From Gammaproteobacteria bacterium (GTDB lineage Bacteria > Pseudomonadota > Gammaproteobacteria > Pseudomonadales > Pseudomonadaceae), in contig CAJCIO010000115.1 in NCBI GenBank assembly GCA_903970465.1, positions 1 through 37,453 of the forward strand: a DNA stretch of 37,453 nucleotides. The letters run 5' to 3'. The notes beneath the pieces are model-generated. The model saw only the letters and a list, made by a program, of their open reading frames with translations, was not told the DNA's origin and searched no databases. The position numbers were made by a program, and so were the translations under genes. Positions 26,430 through 34,033 of this stretch are shown piece by piece (position 1 is the stretch's first letter; every line of letters starts with the position of its first letter).

Positions 26430-27022
26430 CAGGCGTGCTCCTGATCGATACCGATGACGATGATGTCAGCGGACTCATACGCGTGCGGGGGCACCGGCAG
26501 ATTCAGGGGGGCGGGCTGCGACCTGAAAACCCGCCCGGCGAGATCGTAGCGCGAACCATGGCAAGGGCAATAATACCCCCCCAACCAGTCACCCCCCAGA
26601 TCGACGGGGGCGACCTGCGGGCGGAACGTCGGCGAACAGCCTAGATGGGTGCAGATGCCAACCACCAGCAGGATTTCAGGCTTGATGGAGCGCAGGCGAG
26701 GATCGACGTAGCCCGGCTGCACCGAATTTTGAGACTGCGGATCAGCCAGCTGCGGCGTGACCTGACCGAGATTGTCCAGAATGACTTCACTGCGGCGCAA
26801 CACGAATACCGGCTGACCGCGCCACTCGGCAACCATCTGCTGGCCCGGCTCCAGCTTGCCGATATTGATGCGCACCGGCGCCCCAGCGGCCTTGGCTCGC
26901 GCCCCTGGTGACCAGGAGCCGACAAAAGGCACCGCTACGCCCACTGCCCCTACCGCACCCACCACCGAGGTAGCGGCCACCAGAAAGCGTCGCCGGCCTG
27001 GATTGATGCCATCACCGCCCAT
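26429..27022 (-). CDS. petA: Rieske iron-sulfur subunit of the bc1 complex
   Basis: The Rieske protein oxidises ubiquinol and reduces cytochrome c1 through its [2Fe-2S] cluster. From the ATG at 27022 (MGGDGINPGRRRFLVAATSVVG) it has 197 residues, the family length, with GAGG at a normal spacing. The twin-arginine RRRF signal-anchor (10-35), and both cluster motifs, CTHLGCSP and CPCHGSRYDLAG, are present. The frame continues open upstream, but past the rpsI terminator hairpin and without similarity. First gene of petABC. Confidence 0.95.
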   Translation of the reverse strand: MGGDGINPGRRRFLVAATSVVGAVGAVGVAVPFVGSWSPGARAKAAGAPVRINIGKLEPGQQMVAEWRGQPVFVLRRSEVILDNLGQVTPQLADPQSQNSVQPGYVDPRLRSIKPEILLVVGICTHLGCSPTFRPQVAPVDLGGDWLGGYYCPCHGSRYDLAGRVFRSQPAPLNLPVPPHAYESADIIVIGIDQEHA

Positions 27023-27082
27023 CGAGCCCTCTGCTGTCAATTGCGCGCCTGCGTCATCACACATCTTCACATTCCATAAGAC

Positions 27083-27118
27083 GAAAAAAAACCCGGCTCG
27101 TTTAGGAACCGGGTTCTT
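27083..27118 (-). terminator. Terminator of rplM-rpsI operon
   Basis: On the minus strand AACCCGG (27115-27109) pairs with CCGGGTT (27096-27090) and is followed by eight T residues. It lies 32 nt past the rpsI stop and separates it from petA. Confidence 0.85.
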
Positions 27119-27149
27119 CTGGGCTCGAAAGCCAGTACCAGAAAGCGAA

Positions 27150-27542
27150 TTAACGCTTGGAGTACTGTGGACGCTTACGTGCTTTACGCAGACCGACTTT
27201 CTTACGTTCAACTTCACGAGCATCGCGAGTCACGAAGCCAGCTTTGCGCAGAGCGCCACGCAGGGTTTCGTCGTACTGCATCAGAGCGCGAGTGATACCG
27301 TGGCGGATCGCACCGGCCTGACCGCTGACACCACCACCGATAACGGTGACGTAGATGTCGAACTTGGCGGTGGTCTCGGTCAGTTCCAGCGGCTGACGAA
27401 CTACCATGCGGGCAGTTTCGCGGCCGAAGAAATTGTCCAGCGAACGGTTGTTGATGGAGATGTTACCGGTCCCCGGACGCAGAAAAACGCGTGCGGTTGC
27501 GGTCTTGCGACGGCCAGTGCCGTAATTTTGAGTCGCCGACAT
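27150..27542 (-). CDS. rpsI: 30S ribosomal protein S9
   Basis: S9 (uS9) is a small-subunit protein whose C-terminal tail reaches the P-site tRNA. The 130-residue protein has [52 protein letters not shown] and the basic tail [14 protein letters not shown], all canonical. It follows rplM by 14 nt in the conserved L13-S9 operon. Confidence 0.98.
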   Translation of the reverse strand: MSATQNYGTGRRKTATARVFLRPGTGNISINNRSLDNFFGRETARMVVRQPLELTETTAKFDIYVTVIGGGVSGQAGAIRHGITRALMQYDETLRGALRKAGFVTRDAREVERKKVGLRKARKRPQYSKR

Positions 27543-27556
27543 AGGTAACTATTCTC

Positions 27557-27985
27557 TTAAAACTTCAGTTCTTGGGGCTGCTGAGCAGTATGAGGGTGTA
27601 CAGTGCCCGCATAGACTTTCAGCTTACGATACATGTCGCGACCCAGCGGGTTCTTAGGCAGCATGCCTTTGACCGCGGTCTCGAGCACACGCTCAGGAGC
27701 TTTGGCGATCAACTTTTCGAAGTTGATCGACTTGATCCCGCCCGGAAAACCGGAGTGAGAGTAGTAGATCTTGTCGGTGGTTTTGGCACCGGTCACACGT
27801 ACCTGCTCAGCGTTGATGACGACGATGTAATCACCGGTGTCAACGTGCGGAGTGTATTCAGGCTTGTGCTTGCCACGCAGGCGGCTCGCGATTTCGGTAG
27901 CCAAACGACCCAGGGTCTGGCCAGCGGCGTCGACGACGAACCAGTCGCGCTGAACTGTTTCTGGTTTAGCAGTAAAAGTTTTCAT
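27557..27985 (-). CDS. rplM: 50S ribosomal protein L13
   Basis: L13 (uL13) is an early-assembling large-subunit protein. The 142-residue protein has [48 protein letters not shown] and [24 protein letters not shown] near the C-terminus, all canonical. It is the first gene of the rplM-rpsI operon, with a good promoter about 45-70 nt upstream. Confidence 0.98.
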   Translation of the reverse strand: MKTFTAKPETVQRDWFVVDAAGQTLGRLATEIASRLRGKHKPEYTPHVDTGDYIVVINAEQVRVTGAKTTDKIYYSHSGFPGGIKSINFEKLIAKAPERVLETAVKGMLPKNPLGRDMYRKLKVYAGTVHPHTAQQPQELKF

Positions 27986-28026
27986 TCTTTATAGCCTCAG
28001 GGGCCGCCCAACAAAATAGACGGCGG

Positions 28027-28055
28027 ATCTTACTGAATAGTGCGTACTTTGACAA
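28027..28055 (-). promoter_or_regulatory. rplM promoter
   Basis: On the minus strand TTGTCA (28055-28050) and TAAGAT (28032-28027) are 17 nt apart. The -35 lies inside a near-perfect palindrome TTTGACAAGTCAAA (28048-28061, plus strand). The leader to the rplM start is about 40 nt. Confidence 0.7.
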
Positions 28056-28061
28056 GTCAAA

Positions 28062-28341
28062 GGCAGCCGGATACAGACGCTATCGGGGGCTCGGGTCAGC
28101 GCGTCCGTTCAACGGCAAGATTCTTCGGCGGCGGCGCATCACTTCCACTGCAGAAAGAGCGGGCTAATTATCCAGATTGACGGGGAAATTTCAAGCAGCT
28201 TTTTCAAAAGGCTTCAGGTTTCGCCTTGAATTCTGGCATGGCTGGACAGCCGCGCTGAAAAATAAGACGATCCAGCCGTGATCTGACCGCTATCCCCCTT
28301 CAGCGGCCCCCTATAAAAATTCGAACAAGAACAAGATACCC
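28062..28341. other. Intergenic stretch between rplM and the AraC-type gene
   Basis: No gene is seen here. In P. aeruginosa other genes sit near this point (from recall), but no remnant of them is recognisable. The last 60 nt are more AT-rich (CCCTATAAAAATTCG) and may hold the promoter of the downstream regulator gene; no confident -35/-10 pair was found. Confidence 0.4.
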
Positions 28342-29358
28342 ATGACCACAATGCCCCCTGCCCCCTCGCGCAGGATTCACATCCTGGTTATCGACAAGGT
28401 CTTCGCCACCACCGCGATGCAGGCCAAGGATCTGTTTCATCTGGCCGACTTGCGCCATGGGCGCTTGCCGGAGTCGCCGTCCGACCTGCCATTGCCGCCT
28501 GGCGTACCGTGCCTGGAAACTCGCCTGGTCAGCCCCGATGGCCTTTCTGCCTGCACCTTCAGCGGTGTGGTGCTGCCGGTCGATGGCGGCCTGGAAGATG
28601 CCGACGTGATCATCCTGCCGGCCTTTGGCGGCGATTTCGCCACCCTGCAGGCGCGCTACCCGCAAATACTGCCTTGGCTACGCGCCCAGCATGCACGGGG
28701 CGCTATCCTGTGCGCCGAGGCCAGCGGCGTGTATTGGCTCGCCGAGGCCGGGCTGCTGAATGGCAAGGAAGCCACCACTTACTGGCGGTTTTTCGATGAC
28801 TTCGCCGAACGCTACCCGCAGGTGACGCTGAACCGCGACAAGCACCTGACCGACAGCGACTCGCTGTACTGTGCGGCGGGCTCGACGTCGTCCTGCGATC
28901 TTTACGTGTACTTGATCGAGCGTTTCTGCAGCGTCGCCGTGGCGCAAGCGGTGTCGCGGGAAATTCTGTTCGAGGTGCAGCGAAACTATTCACCCGGCAG
29001 ACTCGGGTTCGGCGGACAGAAGATGCATCACGACCCGACGATCCTCGGCATCCAGCAGTGGCTCGAGGTGCATTTCGCCGAGAAATTCCGCTTCGAGGAT
29101 GTGGCGCGGGAGCACGGCATGAGCATTCGCAATTTCATGCGCCGCTTTCATGCCGCCACTGGAGACAAGCCGCTGCATTATCTGCAGCGGCTGCGTATCG
29201 AAACCGCCAAAGGGCTGCTGTCGGCAACGCGCGACAGCATCAAGACCATCAGTTACGAAGTGGGCTACGACGATGCGAGCTTCTTCGCTCGGCTGTTCCG
29301 CCACCATACCAAGCTGTCGCCGAATCAGTATCGGCAGCAGTTCATGCAGGAATCCTGA
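28342..29358 (+). CDS. GlxA-type transcriptional regulator (DJ-1/PfpI + AraC HTH)
   Basis: A 338-residue regulator with an N-terminal class I glutamine amidotransferase-like (DJ-1/PfpI) domain (about 10-210; ILVIDKVFATTAMQAKDLFHLAD, VIILPAFGGDF, ILCAEASGVYWLAEAGLLNGKEATTYW) and a C-terminal AraC helix-turn-helix pair (about 235-335; FEDVAREHGMSIRNFMRRFHAATGDKPLHYLQRLRIETAKGLL, then ISYEVGYDDASFFARLFRHHTKLSPNQYR). The elbow Cys of active DJ-1 enzymes is present in LCAEASG. Members of this family in Pseudomonas control catabolism of quaternary amines and arginine (GbdR, ArgR, CdhR), but this is not one of these that can be named; effector unknown. It is alone on the plus strand. Confidence 0.9.
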   Translation: MTTMPPAPSRRIHILVIDKVFATTAMQAKDLFHLADLRHGRLPESPSDLPLPPGVPCLETRLVSPDGLSACTFSGVVLPVDGGLEDADVIILPAFGGDFATLQARYPQILPWLRAQHARGAILCAEASGVYWLAEAGLLNGKEATTYWRFFDDFAERYPQVTLNRDKHLTDSDSLYCAAGSTSSCDLYVYLIERFCSVAVAQAVSREILFEVQRNYSPGRLGFGGQKMHHDPTILGIQQWLEVHFAEKFRFEDVAREHGMSIRNFMRRFHAATGDKPLHYLQRLRIETAKGLLSATRDSIKTISYEVGYDDASFFARLFRHHTKLSPNQYRQQFMQES

Positions 29359-29368
29359 GGTTCACTCT

Positions 29369-29416
29369 GTGGCGAGGGGGGTTGCTCCAGATACGGGAGC
29401 AAGCCCCTCCCCGCCA
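29369..29416. repeat. REP-type hairpin between convergent genes
   Basis: GTGGCGAGGGGGGTTGCTCC is followed after 5 nt by its imperfect reverse complement ending GCCCCTCCCCGCCAC. The sequence matches the GTGGCGAGGG...-type REP sequences common in Pseudomonas (from recall). It lies between the convergent regulator and zapE genes, where it may act as an attenuator. Confidence 0.75.
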
Positions 29417-29449
29417 CCGGGCTCGACATGCCATCGGGCGCTTGCGAAA

Positions 29450-30544
29450 TCAGGGCTTGTGCGCGCGCGTCAGGAACTCGTGGGACTGCATCTCCAGCAA
29501 CCGGCTCAGGGTGCGTTGAAACTCGAAGTTCAGGCGCCCACCGGTATACAGGTCCTTGAGCTCCACTTCGGCGGAAATGATCAGCTTGACGTTACGGTCG
29601 TAGAACTCGTCGACCATGTTGATGAATCGGCGCGCGATGTCATCGATGGTCACGCTCATCTGCTCCACGTCGCTGAGCAGCACGGTATTGAAGATCTTGC
29701 CCAGCTCGATGTAGTCGTTCTGGCTGCGCGGGCCGTCGCAGAGTTCGCGAAATTGAAACCAGGCCACGTCCTCACAGGTACGCAGTGCCTTGATCTCGCG
29801 ATTCTCGATCATCAGCGGATCGTTTTCCTTGACCTTGGTGCTGTTGTTGGTCAGCGCCTTGAAGCTGTCGCGCATGCTCTTTTCGGCCGCTTCGTTGAGC
29901 GGGGAATGGAACAGCTCGGCCTGCTCGAGGTGGCGCAGACGATAGTCGACGCCGCTGTCGACGTTGACCACTTCGGTGAACTGCTTGATCAGCGCGATCG
30001 CCGGCAGGAAGCGCGCGCGCTGCAGGCCATCCTTGTACAAGCCGTCGGGCACGATGTTGGACGTCGCCACCAGGGTCACGCCGTTCTTGAACAACTCTTC
30101 CATCAAGGTGCCAAGGATCATGGCGTCGGTGATGTCGGAGACGAAGAACTCGTCGAAGCAGATCACCCGCGCTTCATCGGAGAAACGCTTGGCGATCACC
30201 GTGAGTGGGTTTTTCTGGTCCTTGAGGGTGCGCATTTCTTCGTGCACGCGCTTCATGAAGCGGTGAAAGTGCGTGCGCACTTTCTGCTCGAACGGCAGCG
30301 CGTCGAAAAAGGTGTCCACCAGGTACGTCTTGCCGCGGCCTACCCCGCCCCAGAAATACAGGCCGGTGACCGGTACCTGCTCTTTCTTGCCGAACAGCTT
30401 GCTCAACATGCCCGGCTTGCTGTGCTGCGCGGCCACCAGGTCGTCGTACAGACGCTGCAGATGGCGCACGGCGTTTTCCTGGGAGGCATCGTGGAAGAAG
30501 TCGGGGCGCTTGAGGTCGGCTTGATATCGTTCTAGAGGCGTCAT
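29450..30544 (-). CDS. zapE: Cell division protein ZapE (AFG1-like ATPase)
   Basis: ZapE is an AFG1/YhcM-type P-loop ATPase that associates with the Z-ring late in division and under low oxygen. The start MTPLERYQADLKRPDFFHD at 30544 gives 364 residues. Walker A GGVGRGKTYL (66-75), Walker B VICFDEFFVSDITDAMILG and the arginine-containing RRFINMVDEFYDRNVKLIISAE block are present. No strong Shine-Dalgarno is seen. It is convergent with the regulator; trpS lies upstream with 85 nt between. Confidence 0.94.
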   Translation of the reverse strand: MTPLERYQADLKRPDFFHDASQENAVRHLQRLYDDLVAAQHSKPGMLSKLFGKKEQVPVTGLYFWGGVGRGKTYLVDTFFDALPFEQKVRTHFHRFMKRVHEEMRTLKDQKNPLTVIAKRFSDEARVICFDEFFVSDITDAMILGTLMEELFKNGVTLVATSNIVPDGLYKDGLQRARFLPAIALIKQFTEVVNVDSGVDYRLRHLEQAELFHSPLNEAAEKSMRDSFKALTNNSTKVKENDPLMIENREIKALRTCEDVAWFQFRELCDGPRSQNDYIELGKIFNTVLLSDVEQMSVTIDDIARRFINMVDEFYDRNVKLIISAEVELKDLYTGGRLNFEFQRTLSRLLEMQSHEFLTRAHKP

Positions 30545-30629
30545 ATTCGTCAGCAAGGCAACAAAAACGGGTCGCCACTGTAGCGGCGCCCCTGATGAAT
30601 GGCAATGGACTGTGCGACGGGCTGTCGCA

Positions 30630-31985
30630 TCACTCCGCTTGGGGCTTCAGCGCCTGACGCAGAGCCTCTACGGCCTGGTCGCGCGCCGCGCTGTCGGCAA
30701 ACTGCGGACCGTCGGCCACGCAGGCACCGTCGAGCCACAGGGTGAAGCCGTTATCTGCATCAGCGCGGACATCCAGCTCGGCGCCTTGTAGCAGTTGCTT
30801 GCTGACGGCCCCAGCGGCCTTGCCATCGGCAAAACTGCGCGACAGCAGCAGTTGCTCGCCATCGGCGGCCAGCAGGCGGAAGCGGAAGCTGCCGTCGTCT
30901 TCACGGAAGCTCACGAAACGCGCTGCCTTGCTGGTCTTTTTCTTGCCAGCGCTAGCCACTTGCACCTGCTCGCGGAACGAGCGCAGACCCACTGCTTCAC
31001 GCAATTGACCGAGGAACGGGGTGGCGACCTTGCGCGCTTTGGCGGCGCCGGCCTGAAGGATGTCTTCAAGGTCGGCGGGGCGTTCGATCAGCGTCGCGTA
31101 TTTGTCCCGCGCCTCGCTGAGGTCGGCGTCGAGCAAGGTGAACAAACGGCTCTTGGCCTCGCCCCAGCCCAGGCCCTGCAGCAGGTCGGCACGGAATTCG
31201 GCGGTCTGCTCAGGCGTGGAGAAGGCTTCGAACAGGGTGAACAGGTGCGAGTTGTCAGGGTCCTTGGCCTCACCCGGCAAGCGCGAATCGGTGACGATCC
31301 GCGAGATGGCCTCTTTCATGTCCTTGGGGCTGCTGAACAACGGGATGGTGTTGTCGTAGCTCTTGGACATCTTGCGGCCGTCGAGGCCCGGCAAGGTGGC
31401 GACGCTCTCCTCGATCAGTGCTTCGGGCATGACGAAGAACTCCTTGCCCTGGCCGAACAAGTGATTGAAGCGCTGGCCGATATCGCGGGCCATTTCGACG
31501 TGCTGGATCTGGTCGCGACCGACGGGCACCTTGTGCGCGTTGAACATCAGGATGTCCGCCGCCATCAGGATCGGGTAGCTGTACAGGCCCATGGTGATGC
31601 CGGCGTCCGGGTCTTCGCCGGTCTCGACGTTCTTGTCCACCGAGGCTTTATAGGCGTGCGCGCGGTTGAGCAGGCCCTTGGCCGCGACGCACGTCAGCAG
31701 CCAGGTCAGCTCGGGGATCTCGGGAATGTCGGACTGCCGATAGAACGTCACTCGATCCACATCCAACCCCGCCGCCAGCCAGGTCGCGGCGATTTCCAGG
31801 CGAGACCGCTGGATGCGCAGCGGCTCATCGCATTTGATCAGGGCATGGTAGTCGGCCAGAAAATAGAATGAATCGGCATTGCTCTGGCGGCTGGCAACGA
31901 TGGCCGGGCGGATGGCGCCGGCGTAGTTGCCCAGGTGCGGGGTCCCGGTGGTGGTGATACCGGTGAGGATACGAGTGGTGGTCAT
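30630..31985 (-). CDS. trpS: Tryptophan--tRNA ligase with C-terminal extension
   Basis: Class I aminoacyl-tRNA synthetase that charges tRNA-Trp. The 451-residue protein has the HIGH-type motif PHLGN (16-20), [16 protein letters not shown], and KMSKS (205-209). E. coli TrpS is about 334 residues; the additional 110 here are normal for Pseudomonas, as remembered. The extension (about 356-400, [25 protein letters not shown]...[15 protein letters not shown]) resembles a YegP/DUF1508 repeat: a short beta hairpin with F-R-L-A-x-G-E and an Ala-rich helix. Role of this part is unknown. The downstream gene is zapE. Confidence 0.95.
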   Translation of the reverse strand: MTTTRILTGITTTGTPHLGNYAGAIRPAIVASRQSNADSFYFLADYHALIKCDEPLRIQRSRLEIAATWLAAGLDVDRVTFYRQSDIPEIPELTWLLTCVAAKGLLNRAHAYKASVDKNVETGEDPDAGITMGLYSYPILMAADILMFNAHKVPVGRDQIQHVEMARDIGQRFNHLFGQGKEFFVMPEALIEESVATLPGLDGRKMSKSYDNTIPLFSSPKDMKEAISRIVTDSRLPGEAKDPDNSHLFTLFEAFSTPEQTAEFRADLLQGLGWGEAKSRLFTLLDADLSEARDKYATLIERPADLEDILQAGAAKARKVATPFLGQLREAVGLRSFREQVQVASAGKKKTSKAARFVSFREDDGSFRFRLLAADGEQLLLSRSFADGKAAGAVSKQLLQGAELDVRADADNGFTLWLDGACVADGPQFADSAARDQAVEALRQALKPQAE

Positions 31986-32010
31986 GTCGGGTCGCTTAGT
32001 CAGGCTGCAG

Positions 32011-32646
32011 TCAGTTCGAAAGGCGTGGTACGACCAGATCCTTGAGATCGGTCAGCTTGCCATGAAAAAAGTGTCCGCATTCTGCCACTTTCAGCAGCTC
32101 ATGGGGACGCTCCAGCGCATCGGACCAGTCATACACCAATTGCGGTTCGACCACTTCGTCGCTTTCTGGCTGAATCACGCTGATCGGGCATTTCTGTGGC
32201 AGCGAATGTTCGCAGGTGAGGCGCATCACTGCGGGGGCCACCATGAACAAGTGTTTCAGGGTGCTTCCCCGTGCCTCCAGACGCCCGCCGAGGCTGGCGG
32301 CCACAAAGCCACCAAAGGAGAAGCCGAACAGCGTCAGCGGCAGCTCAGGGTGCTGGGCCTGCAGCCAGGTGGCCGCCGCAAGGGCGTCATCGACTTCGCC
32401 GCTGCCCATGTCGTGGCTGCCGGCGCTGGCACCGGTGCCGCGATAATTGAAACGCAACGTCACAAGACCCGCATCCCGCGCAGTGCGCTGCAGCGTCGAC
32501 ACGACCTTGTTGAGCATGTTGCCGCCCTGCACCGGGTTCGGATGGCAGATCAACGCTACGCCGGTGGCATCGGGGGTATCGAGGTAGAGCGCTTCCAGTT
32601 GGCCCAGCGGACCATCAAGCATCAAAGGGGTTTCGCGGGTGAGCAA
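32011..32646 (-). CDS. Alpha/beta hydrolase (dienelactone-hydrolase-like)
   Basis: A compact 211-residue cytosolic alpha/beta hydrolase. The oxyanion segment [15 protein letters not shown], the fold marker [28 protein letters not shown], the nucleophile elbow GFSFGG (Ser), the acid in [15 protein letters not shown] and the catalytic His in CGHFFHG are all in order. It belongs to the small group often called YheT/CocE-like or COG2945. Substrate unknown. It is 25 nt upstream of trpS and may be co-transcribed; divergent from zapG. Confidence 0.88.
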   Translation of the reverse strand: MLTRETPLMLDGPLGQLEALYLDTPDATGVALICHPNPVQGGNMLNKVVSTLQRTARDAGLVTLRFNYRGTGASAGSHDMGSGEVDDALAAATWLQAQHPELPLTLFGFSFGGFVAASLGGRLEARGSTLKHLFMVAPAVMRLTCEHSLPQKCPISVIQPESDEVVEPQLVYDWSDALERPHELLKVAECGHFFHGKLTDLKDLVVPRLSN

Positions 32647-32785
32647 GGATGAACTCCGTGACCTCTCAATAGGTCGACTCGTCTAGCTGAAAGATCCTGT
32701 CTGACATATTTGCCATCGCAATGCAGTGTACAGTGCAGGTCCGAGCCGTTAACGTAAAGCAAAGCCGTTTATAGAGGAAGGACTC

Positions 32786-33223
32786 GTGGAACACTCGCTC
32801 TTAGTTTGGTTGTTGCCTACCCTGGCCTTGGTGGTCGGCGTGGTCGCCGGTTTCCTGATCGCCCGCCTCGCGCCCAACGCCGCGCCTAGTAGCACGCAGC
32901 GTCAGCTGGACGAAATTCAGGAACGTTTCGATAACTACCAGCACGAGGTGGTCACCCACTTCAACAGCACCGCCATCCTGGTCAAGAAGCTCACCCAGAG
33001 CTACCAGGAGGTTCAAGATCACCTCGCCGAGGGCGCCAACAGCCTGGCCCTCGACGAACTGACCCGCCAGCGCCTGCTGGCCTCGCTGCACTCCGAAGCG
33101 CCAATTGGCCCTCGCGAGCGCCTGACCCCGCCGCAAGGCGCCGAGCCACCGCTGGACTACGCGCCCAAAGCACCGAACTCGCCGGGAATGCTGGATGAGC
33201 AGTATGGGTTGAAGCGCAAGTAA
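32786..33223 (+). CDS. zapG: Z-ring associated protein ZapG (YhcB, DUF1043)
   Basis: Small membrane-anchored protein involved in linking cell division and envelope synthesis. The GTG start follows GAGGAAG at good spacing. The 145-residue protein has an N-terminal transmembrane segment (about 5-26, LLVWLLPTLALVVGVVAGFLIARL), then a helical, coiled-coil-like region (QRQLDEIQERFDNYQHEVVTHFNSTAILVKKLTQSYQEVQDHLAEGANSL), and a Pro-rich tail. A terminator follows 11 nt after the stop. Confidence 0.9.
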   Translation: MEHSLLVWLLPTLALVVGVVAGFLIARLAPNAAPSSTQRQLDEIQERFDNYQHEVVTHFNSTAILVKKLTQSYQEVQDHLAEGANSLALDELTRQRLLASLHSEAPIGPRERLTPPQGAEPPLDYAPKAPNSPGMLDEQYGLKRK

Positions 33224-33233
33224 CGCTTTACTC

Positions 33234-33257
33234 AAAAAAACGGAGCCTGAGGGCTCC
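33234..33257. terminator. Bidirectional terminator between zapG and XRE gene
   Basis: AAAAAAACGGAGCC pairs with GGCTCCGTTTTTTT around a TGAG loop; both strands read a stem followed by T residues, suiting the convergent zapG and XRE-type genes. Confidence 0.88.
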
Positions 33258-33263
33258 GTTTTT

Positions 33264-33536
33264 TTATGGCTGGTGGATATCACCCTGGCTCAGTCCAGCC
33301 AGCGCTGCTTCATAGCGCGCCACGAATCGAATCAGATCCGTGCCCAGCACCGACAGCAGCTCTCTGAGCTGAGCCAGATCCAGCCGCCGCGAACCTCGCT
33401 CGACGTCGCTCATGAACGATTGCGGACGACCTAGCGCCTCGGTGCATTGTGCTTGGGTCAACCCAGCCTCGATGCGGCACGTCTTGAGCAGCGCCACGTA
33501 GACGGCGTATTCCCGGGAGTAGATAGCTTTGGTCAT
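33264..33536 (-). CDS. Small XRE-family transcriptional regulator
   Basis: A 90-residue helix-turn-helix protein starting MTKAIYSREYAVYVALLKTCR. The HTH_3 region is LKTCRIEAGLTQAQCTEALGRPQSFMSDVERGSRRLDLAQLRELLSVLG (about 15-65), with the typical recognition helix (RPQSFMSDVERG); the tail LIRFVARYEAALAG may dimerise. A longer start at 33578 would run into the promoter palindromes. Upstream (33580-33603) overlapping palindromes lie over a likely promoter (TTTCAG, 16 nt, TATAGC), so autorepression is a reasonable inference. Divergent from a broken DUF3077-like gene. Confidence 0.85.
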   Translation of the reverse strand: MTKAIYSREYAVYVALLKTCRIEAGLTQAQCTEALGRPQSFMSDVERGSRRLDLAQLRELLSVLGTDLIRFVARYEAALAGLSQGDIHQP

Positions 33537-33579
33537 GGTCTGCGCCGGTATATGTGAAGCCGAGTACGCTATATCCACT

Positions 33580-33603
33580 TTTCAGATATCTGAAAGTCAG
33601 ATA
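33580..33603. promoter_or_regulatory. Overlapping palindromic operator in divergent promoter
   Basis: TTTCAGATATCTGAAA (33580-33595) is a perfect 16-bp palindrome, and TATCTGAAAGTCAGATA (33587-33603) is a second, with 7-bp arms around AAG. Together they hold three TCAGATA-type half-sites, at 33582, 33587 (inverted) and 33597. They overlap the -35 of a minus-strand promoter for the XRE gene (TTTCAG-N16-TATAGC) and a plus-strand promoter (TTTTCA 33579-33584, N17, TACAGT 33602-33607). Confidence 0.75.
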
Positions 33604-33643
33604 CAGTTCAATTCAGGTCACACTCACTTGCGAGGACTACACC

Positions 33644-33921
33644 ATGAAAACCAACAAGACCCGCCACCTCCCCTTCCACTTGTCCTGCGCGGACGAACCC
33701 AGATTGTTCAGCGTCAATCCTGGGCTTGAGCGGCCGACGCACTTGAGCAGGCGTCTTCACTCCTGCGCTGCGCGACGGCGATAAGTTTTGAAATGACTGA
33801 TGGCGATCTCATCAACTCCAGGGAGCTGACATGGGCATCGATACTTTTGACTGAGATGGCGGGGGCGTTGGTAGATTCGGTGCAGGATAGAACGACGGAC
33901 TGTTTCGGGTCAGCCGCATGA
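33644..33921 (+). pseudogene. Frameshifted DUF3077-like small protein gene
   Basis: From the ATG at 33644 (AGGA ribosome site upstream) the frame reads MKTNKTRHLPFHLSCADEP, then FSVNPGL, and soon goes out of phase, ending at a TAA at 33784. In the frame one base back the sequence continues as AADALEQASSLLRCATAISF, then MTDGDLINSRELTWASILLT and EMAGALVDSVQDRTTDCFGSAA with a stop at 33919-33921. Joining the two gives about 92 residues with the pattern of DUF3077 proteins known from Pseudomonas (FSVxPG...ALxxAS.LL.CA). A single base lost near 33729 would explain it. It may be a real pseudogene or a sequencing error. Confidence 0.72.
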
Positions 33922-33940
33922 GGCAAGTGATACCGACGGC

Positions 33941-33972
33941 CTATTCGCGGGCAGAGCCCGCTCCCACGGGGA
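33941..33972. repeat. REP-like hairpin
   Basis: GCGGGC (33947-33952) pairs with GCCCGC (33956-33961) within TTCGCGGGCAGAGCCCGCTC, followed by CCACGGG. This matches the common Pseudomonas REP core as remembered. It lies between the DUF3077-like remnant and the cysNC terminator. Confidence 0.7.
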
Positions 33973-33992
33973 CCAACGCAGCTCCTTAAACG

Positions 33993-34020
33993 ACAAAACC
34001 CCGCAGCGGCGGGGTTTTGT
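33993..34020 (-). terminator. cysNC terminator
   Basis: ACAAAACCCCGC (33993-34004) pairs perfectly with GCGGGGTTTTGT (34009-34020) around an AGCG loop. On the minus strand it lies 13 nt past the cysNC stop and ends in TTTT; the stem could work on both strands. Confidence 0.85.
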
Positions 34021-34033
34021 GTGACGGGCTAGG

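Noticed and set aside
28240..28262. TGGCATGGCTGGAC as a possible sigma54 promoter
   Set aside because: The -12 part lacks the needed TTGC, so it does not match the consensus.
33714..33926. 70-codon minus-strand frame opposite the DUF3077-like remnant
   Set aside because: It is antisense to the recognisable DUF3077 pattern and has no recognisable similarity.
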